Below, piece by piece: positions 1-6,805 of a DNA stretch of 64,000 bases (the first letter of the stretch is position 1; each line of letters starts with the position of its first letter). The notes beneath the pieces are model-generated. The model was not told the DNA's origin. It made no database searches and saw nothing but the letters and a program-made list of their open reading frames with translations. The DNA comes from Fibrobacter intestinalis (GTDB taxonomy: Bacteria > Fibrobacterota > Fibrobacteria > Fibrobacterales > Fibrobacteraceae): contig NZ_FUWU01000012.1 in NCBI RefSeq assembly GCF_900167415.1, positions 1 to 64,000 of the forward strand, given 5' to 3'. The position numbers and the translations under genes were made by a program.

Positions 1-345
1 TACCGCGGACAAAAGGAATCCGGAACGACAAAGATCGTGATACCGGACGTCCCGAAGAAAAACGCGACCTACTACCAGAAGAAAAAGGCTCACAAGCTTT
101 TTTGCAAGAGGGCTGGCATCGAACCAATCAATGGTCACTTGAAGAGCGACCACCGCATGGGTCGCAACTTCTACAAGGGAATCTTTGGAGACATGCTCAA
201 CGCAAAGCTTGCAGCAGCGGCGTTCAACTTCAAGAGGGCCATGAGGCGCTTTTTTGTTCTGTTGGAATGGCTGTACTGTTTTTGCCTTCTGTGGAACGGA
301 ATGAACAAAAAATGCGAACGTCCTTATCTTGCGTTCGCAAAGTGA
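1..345 (+). CDS. IS5-family transposase, C-terminal part (cut by window start)
   Basis: The frame is open from base 1, so the gene begins upstream of the window. The visible 114 residues carry the IS5-type catalytic signature F-(2)-R-(3)-E-(6)-K within FCKRAGIEPINGHLK, which holds the last acidic residue of the DDE triad. This is followed by the usual tail around HRMGRNFYKG and AAAFNFKRAMRR. The final codons are folded into a perfect 8-bp hairpin at 313-339. The family is clear, but whether the element is intact cannot be judged because its left end is missing. I could not place the right terminal inverted repeat with certainty. Confidence 0.85.
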   Translation, partial: YRGQKESGTTKIVIPDVPKKNATYYQKKKAHKLFCKRAGIEPINGHLKSDHRMGRNFYKGIFGDMLNAKLAAAAFNFKRAMRRFFVLLEWLYCFCLLWNGMNKKCERPYLAFAK

Positions 346-350
346 CTTTT
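313..350 (+). terminator. Hairpin at the end of the transposase gene
   Basis: TGCGAACG (313-320) and CGTTCGCA (332-339) pair perfectly over 8 bp around an 11-nt loop. A short T run (346-351) follows just after the stop codon. It may end transposase transcription or may belong to the end of the element. Confidence 0.4.
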
Positions 351-483
351 TAAGGGATGACTAAATAGTCAAAATGGTTTCGCCGAAATGAAGCGAGAGA
401 GTTTTTTTGGTGCGAATTCCGATTTTCAAAAATGTATTTCGATACAAGGGAAAATGAATGAAAGGAATTTTGACTCCTGGAAT
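346..483. other. Spacer between transposase and sulfatase gene
   Basis: No gene is visible. GACTA-AA-TAGTC (359-370) is an imperfect palindrome near where the end of the insertion element would be expected. I could not identify a target-site duplication because the other end lies outside the window. Confidence 0.4.
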
Positions 484-2436
484 TTAAAATCCCGTTTCTA
501 ACGTGTAATCTGAAATGCGGATTAGCGTGTCGAGAATGGCTTCAAGTTCTTGGACGGTTTCCGTTTTTTGAGAAGCGAGATTTTGTTTTTGGTGCGTGTC
601 GCTTTCGGCAAAAAGACCATCGACATTGCCCGAATTGAGCGGATAGCGGGCAATCAAACGGTATCCTTTGAATCCGATGTCGGCGACCTTAGAGTAAGCT
701 CCGAGGGAAAGCCCGCTGCCATATCCACGCAACAAGTTGTGCCCCATAAAAATGTTGGGGACAGCGATGCCGGCGAGTTCCAAAATCGTGGGGGCGATAT
801 CGATTTGCGCTGCGGTGGCCGTGTCTTGGGCAGGAACAATGCCATTTCCATGGATGATGAAGGGAATCCATGTCGCATTGGAAAAAGCGCTGCCGTTCAT
901 GGTGGAAACGCCGTTCTCTCCAAGGGGAAATCCATGGTCGGCCAAAATGACGAGGTATGTATTTTTATACCAAGGTTCGTTTTGTATGGATCGAATGAAG
1001 CGTGCCAGTTGCCTGTCTGTATAATTCATGGTGATTTGAATTCTTTCGGTCAAGGGCTTTTGTTTATCGGCATCGGACATTCCCGCTGCAAAATTAAACG
1101 GGTAATGATTTGAACGGCTCATGATTGTAGCGAGGAAAGGCTTTTCACGATGGGCTAGACTGTCGAGAATAAAGGATGCCGTGTAGTCAAAGAACGTGGA
1201 ATCGTCTTCGCGGGAACGATCATAATGTTCCGCATTGTACCATTTTGCCATCCATACGCCTAGATTGTCCCAAGCAGGATCTGCTGCGGAAAAATAATGG
1301 GTCGCATAACCGGAATCGCTCAAGACAGAGGCGAAACTGGGAAGATTGACGTGGGCAAGGTCTGTTGCTTCGGCGAGTTGGGAATGGTGAGGAAGTCCCA
1401 AATGGGATGTGAGAACTCCTCCCGTTGTCGGTAAACCGCTTGTGTGCATCCGAAACCAGGCGCGGGAATGGGCGGCAAGGGAATCGAGAAATGGGGTCGG
1501 CGAGGGCTTTCCCGGATTGAGGTATCCCACGTTCATGCCGCGGTGAGATTCCAAAAAGAATACAATGAAATTTGGTTTTTGATGGTGCTTTGCTTGTAGC
1601 TCTTCGTTGCTTGTAAGTGCTTCGCTTGGAATGCGATAAAGCGGCAATTTTTTTCCTGTTTCATTTTGCGGAAAAATCCACAGCGAATCTCCTTCCACTT
1701 GCTGCCATAAATTTTGGTAGGCGGAGCCGAGAATGGCCAGTTCGTTGGAGCTTAAACGGTCGATTCGTTTTGCATCAAAAAGTTCATTGTAAACCAGAGA
1801 AACAACTGGCCGGAGCTTTGTCATGCGGGCGTTTCCCGTCCAAATCACATAGACAAAAAGGTAAGAAGCGACGTAGAAAATCGCCATCGCTATCAGGGGA
1901 ATTTTCAACGATTTTCCCGCGAGAAATTTTTGAATTAGACGGAAGCATACATAGGTTGCGGGTAAAATCAACGCCAGCACAAAGAACTGCAAAAAGGGAA
2001 CGGAATAATCGTTGGCAACGTAATCCCAGAACATGACGATGGAAGAAGTGTCCTTGTAAGTATCGACGAGACCAAAAGAAAGATGGCTTCCTAAAAAACG
2101 TTGAACTTCATGATCGAGAAGGGTGAACAGCAGGATGACGGAATGAAATAAGGCAAAGAGAATTGCCGAGATGTTGCCGTAAATGGGATAAGTTTTTTTT
2201 GAAATTTTCTGTTGGACGAAAGAAATTAAAGCGGTTAAAAGGCTAAAAGCGATAAGGGAATTGAAAATCCACAAAAAGTCCAGACAAACAGCGTGGAAAA
2301 TGTACCAGTCCGGTTTACTGACAAAGGCGAATCCGTAAGGATTGCTGCGGAATAGGAGAAGGCTTCGCAAAAAAATATGCGCAATCCAAAAAGCGAGAGC
2401 GATAAAAATCAATCGAGAGGGAATAAATTTTTTCAT
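484..2436 (-). CDS. Membrane sulfatase, LTA-synthase/phosphoglycerol-transferase-like
   Basis: A 650-residue inner-membrane protein. It has five hydrophobic segments (about 10-29, 48-75, 88-107, 147-168, 179-199) and then a large extracytoplasmic sulfatase-fold domain. Visible active-site elements are FFLESHRG (E296, metal), GLPTTGG (T337/T338, nucleophile position), SRSNHYPF (H444) and LADHGFPLGE (D500/H501, metal). This is the layout of LtaS/MdoB-type enzymes, which move phosphoglycerol-like head groups from phospholipid onto glycans or other acceptors. The acceptor cannot be read from the sequence. A Gram-negative host makes an envelope-glycan modification more likely than true lipoteichoic acid. 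It stands alone on the minus strand with a weak ribosome-binding site. Confidence 0.8.
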   Translation of the reverse strand: MKKFIPSRLIFIALAFWIAHIFLRSLLLFRSNPYGFAFVSKPDWYIFHAVCLDFLWIFNSLIAFSLLTALISFVQQKISKKTYPIYGNISAILFALFHSVILLFTLLDHEVQRFLGSHLSFGLVDTYKDTSSIVMFWDYVANDYSVPFLQFFVLALILPATYVCFRLIQKFLAGKSLKIPLIAMAIFYVASYLFVYVIWTGNARMTKLRPVVSLVYNELFDAKRIDRLSSNELAILGSAYQNLWQQVEGDSLWIFPQNETGKKLPLYRIPSEALTSNEELQAKHHQKPNFIVFFLESHRGMNVGYLNPGKPSPTPFLDSLAAHSRAWFRMHTSGLPTTGGVLTSHLGLPHHSQLAEATDLAHVNLPSFASVLSDSGYATHYFSAADPAWDNLGVWMAKWYNAEHYDRSREDDSTFFDYTASFILDSLAHREKPFLATIMSRSNHYPFNFAAGMSDADKQKPLTERIQITMNYTDRQLARFIRSIQNEPWYKNTYLVILADHGFPLGENGVSTMNGSAFSNATWIPFIIHGNGIVPAQDTATAAQIDIAPTILELAGIAVPNIFMGHNLLRGYGSGLSLGAYSKVADIGFKGYRLIARYPLNSGNVDGLFAESDTHQKQNLASQKTETVQELEAILDTLIRISDYTLETGF

Positions 2437-2573
2437 TGCCTAAAAATATAAAAGACGCGCTTTGAATGCAACAAAGGTGCTGTGAAAGAGGATTCACGGA
2501 ATAGGAAATCATTTCATTCTTTGTCGCATTTCTGAATGCTAGGAATAAAAATTTGTCGGACGAAAGTTATATT

Positions 2574-3956
2574 ATGGACATGAATAACGGTTTTGACCAT
2601 TTGAATGTGCAAAAGATTGAAGTCGCGGGATTTATTCGTGAAGTCTTCGGATATATAACGCGTTTTAAAGGACAGCTTTTTGTGCTGAAAATAGAGGATA
2701 GCCTGATGGAGCATCCTCTGTTTCCCGTTTTAATTCGGGACATTACGCTTTTGCATAAAATCGGCGTCAAAATTTTAATTGTCCCCGGGACGCGGAAAAG
2801 TATTGACCGCCAACTCAAGGCATGGGAAATCAATTCCGAATTTCACGGCGGTGTTCGGCTGACCAGCGAAGAGGCTCTTCCGCTGATAGAACAAGCTTCC
2901 CTTGGTGCTGCTCAACGCATTATGAGTCATTTGACTGCTGGCGGCTGCCATGGCATGCAGGGGAATTGGGTCGCCGCTCGTAGCATGGGAATTATCGATG
3001 GCATAGATTATATGCGGACAGGACGCATTGAACGGATTGAAAAAAATATTCTGGAACATCTGCTTTCCGAGGATTACATTCCGATCATTCCGCCCATCGG
3101 ATGGAATAAAATCGGCCATGCGTACAACATTTCCAGTACAGAACTCGCAATGGAACTCTGCAAGTATTTGACAGTCAGCAAGTTGTTCTTTATCGGCAGC
3201 GAAAACGGCATCCGGGCAGAAGGATTGAATTCGGGAATGAATACCAAATATCTGGATGTGACGGATAGCGGAGTCATTTCGGCATTGGACATTGAACAGG
3301 CTCAAGAAATTCTGGATTTAAATCCTGACAAGTTGAATTTTGCACAAGTGGATTATTTAAAAAATGCCATTAGTGCTTGCAAAGCGGGAGCGAAACGCGT
3401 TCACTTGATTAGCGGTGAAACGCAGGGCAGTGTTTTGCAAGAAGTCTTTTCCAGCCGCGGCGATGGAACCATGGTTTATGCGAACCAGTATTCGTGCATC
3501 CGTTCGGCAACAACGGACGATATTCCGGATATTTTGCGGATGATGCAGGATTATATTGCGAAAGGCTATTTGATTCCGAGAACGCAGGAATCCATTTCGG
3601 AAAAATTGTCGGATTATGTCGTTTATGCAATAGACAATGCGATTCACGGTTGCGGAGCACTTCATGCGTTTGAAGATAATACGGCGGAAATCGCAGCGAT
3701 TGCGGTAGCGGCGAATTATCGCAAGTCGGGAGTCGGCGCGGCAATTGTGCGCCACTTGATTGCAACCGCTCGGATGCGTGGCTACCGGATGGCATTCTTG
3801 CTTACAACGCAAGCGCTCGACTGGTTCTATCAACTGGGATTCCGGGACGGTGCGCTGGAAGATTTGCCTCAATCTAAACGTGAACATTACAATCGCAAAA
3901 GAAATTCGCGAATTTTGGTAATGGATTTGCAAAAGCCGTCTTCTAGCAAAGAATGA
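2574..3956 (+). CDS. argA: N-acetylglutamate synthase (amino-acid N-acetyltransferase)
   Basis: About 460 residues with the classical two-domain ArgA layout. The N-terminal amino-acid-kinase-like domain (about 20-290) includes an LIVPGTRKSIDRQL segment. The C-terminal GNAT acetyltransferase domain (about 305-450) has the acetyl-CoA loop YRKSGVGAAIV and a WFYQLGF motif. It catalyses acetyl-CoA plus glutamate to N-acetylglutamate, the first step of arginine synthesis. The frame is open from a TTG at 2553. The ATG at 2574 is preferred because a GAAAG sequence lies about eight bases upstream; the next ATG at 2580 is an alternative. No other arginine gene is adjacent. Confidence 0.85.
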   Translation: MDMNNGFDHLNVQKIEVAGFIREVFGYITRFKGQLFVLKIEDSLMEHPLFPVLIRDITLLHKIGVKILIVPGTRKSIDRQLKAWEINSEFHGGVRLTSEEALPLIEQASLGAAQRIMSHLTAGGCHGMQGNWVAARSMGIIDGIDYMRTGRIERIEKNILEHLLSEDYIPIIPPIGWNKIGHAYNISSTELAMELCKYLTVSKLFFIGSENGIRAEGLNSGMNTKYLDVTDSGVISALDIEQAQEILDLNPDKLNFAQVDYLKNAISACKAGAKRVHLISGETQGSVLQEVFSSRGDGTMVYANQYSCIRSATTDDIPDILRMMQDYIAKGYLIPRTQESISEKLSDYVVYAIDNAIHGCGALHAFEDNTAEIAAIAVAANYRKSGVGAAIVRHLIATARMRGYRMAFLLTTQALDWFYQLGFRDGALEDLPQSKREHYNRKRNSRILVMDLQKPSSSKE

Positions 3957-4160
3957 GTAATTTTGGAAAATCATGCTGAAATTTTGAAATACGCACGACC
4001 GGCAACGGATTACGAAATCGCCGAATTTCAGAGTATTCAAAAATGGGACATGAGCTTCCCAGCGTTGTGAACAGAACATTGGGAAAAATGCTTTCGCCTG
4101 TTGGTTGGATGGCGTAAAAATTGCCGATTAAAAAAAAGAGTTCCGTTGCTTTGCTCGAAT
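3957..4160 (+). pseudogene. Possible EcsC-family remnant
   Basis: Two short frames in this gap together resemble the N-terminus of EcsC-family proteins. One reads YEIAEFQSIQKWDMSFPAL (frame of 3963) and stops at about 4070. The continuation VNRTLGKMLSPVGWMA is in another frame and stops at about 4118. EcsC proteins typically begin with a YE..(8-10)..I..W segment followed by a P..(N)..LGK..(P)V.W segment, which fits if one frameshift is allowed. Nothing recognisable follows. The match is by eye and weak. Confidence 0.3.
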
Positions 4161-4242
4161 TTTTCCCGTAGGTTGTGTTAAAGGCAAACGCACGGAAAGC
4201 GATTTTATTTGTGCATGGAGTAGAACTTCTTTCGTGTCTTTT

Positions 4243-5364
4243 TCACTGTTCCAACAATTTTTGGATATACTCTTTCATCCGGGTTTCTGCGGTGGTATTT
4301 TGCGGGGCTGTGCCGAACGCTTCCGGGTGGTAAAACGCGGAAACGGCGACGGCCTCGTTTGCGATCGAAGGGAAGGTTTTGCTATCGAACGGAATGTTGA
4401 AATTTCCCAAGTAATAGGGGACATCGGCAAATCGCTTAAAACAATCGATGTAGCAATAATAGGGCAATTTTTCTGGATTGACATCGACTGCGTTAGCGCA
4501 TCGCTCTGCAAGGAAAGTCCGGCTCCGTTTTAAGGCGTTGATGTCCCGCAGCGTATAAAAGAGGATTTCTTTTGCGTAGCGTTTTTTGTGCGGGTACTTC
4601 TCGATGAAATCAGAGACGTAATCCCAACTGGATAGGGAAAATTCGTCCCCCTCCACGGTGCGGAATTTCATGTCGCAAACATCGTCGTAACGCAGCCCCT
4701 CGCCGGGCGTTCTCTTGTATAGCCCGACAAGGACGGGAAAGCCGTTCATTTTGGATGTATTTGCAAATTCCTGACTGTTGAAAACGATATGCTCCAGCAG
4801 CTGATAATTTCCGAAGAATTTTTTTGTCGCCGAAAAATTCGATCGCTTGATCAAATACGATAGCGGGTGCAGAATCGCCACATAATCCGCTTGAAGTTTA
4901 TTATAGGAAAGCAGAAAGGAAATTCCCAAATCGCGGGTTTTGATGTCCGAATCGATTTCGAATTCGCTCTTTTTGATACGCTGGTTGATTTGCGAAGTCA
5001 CGTCATTGTAGGGCGGATTTCCGACGACGACAAGGCTTTGCTTTTCATCGATATGATATTGGCTTCGGCTGACATGGGACAACGCGTTGACATTGAATGT
5101 TTGAACAGATGGAAAAATCTTGGAGACTTCTCGGACAGCAAAAGAATCTACGTCATTTCCGATATATTGATTATTGGGCAGGAATTGCTCCAGTTCAAAA
5201 AAAGCGCCGTAGCCACATGAGCTGTCTAAAACGATATTTCCGGAGTCGATTTTGTGTTTTATCAGCCAATCCTTGATCAAGAGAACATACCGAAATGGTG
5301 TGTAAAAGCTGCCGAGATTCACTCGACCTTTATCGTTTAAGTGCGATTGGATATGTAAATCCAT
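4243..5364 (-). CDS. Orphan adenine-specific DNA methyltransferase
   Basis: A 373-residue class I SAM-dependent enzyme. It has NLGSFYTP near the N-terminus (YTP box, residues about 17-23), SAM motif I LDSSCGYGAF (about 47-56) and catalytic motif IV GNPPY (115-119), the NPPY of N6-adenine or N4-cytosine methylases. The order motif I then motif IV indicates the gamma class. The ATG at 5364 is chosen because GGAGA lies eight bases upstream, although the frame is open to 5430. No restriction endonuclease is recognisable next to it. It may therefore be a solitary regulatory or anti-restriction methylase, or the relic of a lost system. The recognition sequence cannot be deduced. Confidence 0.8.
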   Translation of the reverse strand: MDLHIQSHLNDKGRVNLGSFYTPFRYVLLIKDWLIKHKIDSGNIVLDSSCGYGAFFELEQFLPNNQYIGNDVDSFAVREVSKIFPSVQTFNVNALSHVSRSQYHIDEKQSLVVVGNPPYNDVTSQINQRIKKSEFEIDSDIKTRDLGISFLLSYNKLQADYVAILHPLSYLIKRSNFSATKKFFGNYQLLEHIVFNSQEFANTSKMNGFPVLVGLYKRTPGEGLRYDDVCDMKFRTVEGDEFSLSSWDYVSDFIEKYPHKKRYAKEILFYTLRDINALKRSRTFLAERCANAVDVNPEKLPYYCYIDCFKRFADVPYYLGNFNIPFDSKTFPSIANEAVAVSAFYHPEAFGTAPQNTTAETRMKEYIQKLLEQ

Positions 5365-5498
5365 TTTGAATGTCTCCAAAAGAAAAATAATAAAGTTTCT
5401 AAATTTTGAAGTTTGAATTCCGAATTTCAAAAGAGCGATACGGAGCTTTATAGCAATTATCCTATCGGGAATTTCATTTTAATGCGACTCTCTCTTCC

Positions 5499-5527
5499 TT
5501 GCTCTTTTCGGTGTTCTGTTCTATATT
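5499..5527 (+). promoter_or_regulatory. Sigma-70-type promoter of the small ArfA-like gene
   Basis: TTGCTC (5499-5504) and TATATT (5522-5527) are separated by exactly 17 bases. The expected start at about 5534 gives a leader of about 25 nt to the ATG at 5559. The same TATATT -10 occurs in other good promoters of this window. Confidence 0.7.
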
Positions 5528-5558
5528 TGGTGGGCTTGCACAAACAAGGGAGAGGAAA

Positions 5559-5834
5559 ATGGCTCGCAAGAAAAATCAAGAGACTCGATTGAAACATTCG
5601 ACAGCTCTAAGCAAAGAACCCGAAGTCCTCCGCAATCTGCGCATTCGGGAATCTCAAAATGGAGCGACGCTTCGAACGAGAATCATCGACAATAAAAAAC
5701 AATACAACAGAAAACAGAAACACAAGAAATCCTTCGCCTCTGCGGAGGATTTTGCTTTTCAAATGTCTTTGGGTCTTGTGCTTTCAAGAACAAAAGGCCG
5801 AGAAACGAGATACGTTTATTTTGGAAAATGCTAA
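5559..5834 (+). CDS. Small basic protein, candidate ArfA-like ribosome-rescue factor with in-gene terminator
   Basis: Starts at the ATG at 5559 behind a strong AGGGAGAGG site. Read to its stop it is 91 residues, but an intrinsic terminator (5726-5760) lies inside the frame at codons 57-67. The main transcript would therefore end with no stop codon and encode about 66 residues. The last part before the hairpin, LRTRIIDNKK followed by QYNRKQKHKK (residues 38-57), resembles the ArfA core FRQRVEKNKKGKGSYNRKGKH. ArfA of gammaproteobacteria and BrfA of Bacillus are both made from terminator-truncated non-stop mRNAs and rescue stalled ribosomes with RF2. The read-through tail contains a hydrophobic MSLGLVLS stretch, as the unstable full-length ArfA tail does. 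The gene has its own promoter and terminator and so is a free-standing unit. The gene is real with good confidence; the function is inferred. Confidence 0.75.
   Translation: MARKKNQETRLKHSTALSKEPEVLRNLRIRESQNGATLRTRIIDNKKQYNRKQKHKKSFASAEDFAFQMSLGLVLSRTKGRETRYVYFGKC
5726..5760 (+). terminator. Intrinsic terminator inside the small basic gene
   Basis: AATCCTTCGC (5728-5737) pairs with GCGGAGGATT (5742-5751) over 10 bp, with one G-T pair, around the loop CTCT. The outer A5727-T5752 pair extends it. TTTTGCTTTTC follows. It lies about 80 bases before the stop codon of the frame it sits in, and about 85 bases before folE. Confidence 0.75.
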
Positions 5835-5844
5835 ATTTACCGGC

Positions 5845-6414
5845 ATGGATTTGAATAAAATGGAAAACGGATTTCGCATGATTCTTGAAGGAATGGGCGA
5901 AGATCCAAGTCGCGAAGGCCTGCTCGACACGCCGAAACGCGTGGCGAAAATGTATGCGGAACTCATGACCAGTCTGCGGAGTGAAAGCAATCCGTCTGAA
6001 ATTTTGAAAACCCGCTTTCATGAAAAATATGATGAAATGATTGTGGTCCCCAATATCGAGTTTGCCAGTATGTGCGAACATCATTTTTTGCCGTTTACAG
6101 GTCGCGCTTTTGTCGCCTATATTCCTGGAGATTGCGTGGTGGGACTGTCAAAAATTCCTCGCGTGGTCGAGTATTTTGCCCGCATGCCGCAAATCCAGGA
6201 ACGCATGACCCGCCAGATTGCGGAACTGATTCAGAAGGAGCTGAATCCCAGAGGCGTTGCCGTCTTATTGGAAGCGAGCCACATGTGTATGACAATGCGG
6301 GGAGTCAAAAAACCTGGGGCAACCATGGTAACGACGCAGCTTTTGGGGCGTTTTAAAACCGATGAAAAGACCCGTGCTGAATTTATGACTTATATCCACC
6401 GGGAAGGTTGCTGA
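5845..6414 (+). CDS. folE: GTP cyclohydrolase I
   Basis: 189 residues from MDLNKMENGF, which matches the usual N-terminus of the short bacterial form. The frame is open upstream to 5659, but that stretch overlaps the preceding gene and its terminator and is not FolE-like. Zinc ligands are C77 and H80 in MCEHHFLPF and C148 in HMCMTMRGV. The substrate loop VVGLSKIPRVVEYFA and the C-terminal MTYIHREG are present. The enzyme converts GTP to 7,8-dihydroneopterin triphosphate, the entry to tetrahydrofolate or to queuosine precursors. No SD is obvious at the right distance, and no separate promoter is clear in the 85 bases after the terminator. Confidence 0.93.
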   Translation: MDLNKMENGFRMILEGMGEDPSREGLLDTPKRVAKMYAELMTSLRSESNPSEILKTRFHEKYDEMIVVPNIEFASMCEHHFLPFTGRAFVAYIPGDCVVGLSKIPRVVEYFARMPQIQERMTRQIAELIQKELNPRGVAVLLEASHMCMTMRGVKKPGATMVTTQLLGRFKTDEKTRAEFMTYIHREGC

Positions 6415-6494
6415 AATTGAATTTGCTGGAATCGGGCAAAGAGCAGAATTTTAAGAAAGATTTTTGCCCTCACTCCTCGCCATGACTTTCGTAT

Positions 6495-6602
6495 GGGTTG
6501 GTGAACTTGTCGAACCATGGTTAGTGCACTTCGGCAAGCTCGGTAACCGCTTGTCGAACTAGTCGGAGCACGGTTGCTGAGCATGTCGAAGCATTACCGA
6601 GG
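6495..6602. repeat. REP-like dispersed repeat cluster
   Basis: Degenerate units built on GTGAACTTGTCGAACC, GCTTGTCGAACTAG and TGAGCATGTCGAAGC alternate with an inverted CTTCGGCAAGCTCGG. The core GAGCTTGTCGAA / TTCGGCAAGCTC is a common theme of dispersed extragenic repeats in many bacteria. It lies between folE and gltB, in non-coding DNA. Whether copies occur elsewhere in this genome cannot be tested here. Confidence 0.6.
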
Positions 6603-6659
6603 CCATTTTTTTAGAAGTGATCTATTGAGAAAACGACAAAAACGGCAAGATTTTGAACA

Positions 6660-6699
6660 ACAAAAATGTAAAATTCAGCAAAGCGTGTTACATTTTTGT
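6660..6699. promoter_or_regulatory. Perfect 12-bp inverted repeat upstream of gltB
   Basis: ACAAAAATGTAA (6660-6671) and TTACATTTTTGT (6688-6699) are exact inverted copies separated by 16 bases, ending 106 bases before gltB. There is no T-tail after it in the gltB direction. An operator or a dyad bound by a dimeric regulator is therefore at least as likely as a terminator. The rest of the 6415-6805 gap holds the repeat cluster and no gene. Confidence 0.5.
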
Positions 6700-6805
6700 A
6701 GGCTGAAAATTTCAAAACCCCTTTACTTCGCTGGCGAGCTCTAGTAATTTTTCATACCGAAAACGGCAAAGAAGATGGATTCTTTGCGATGACGATAGGA
6801 GATAT

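Noticed and set aside
5659-5844. Upstream extension of folE to an ATG at 5659
   Set aside because: It overlaps the small basic gene and its terminator, and the residues are not FolE-like. MDLNKMENGF at 5845 matches the family start.
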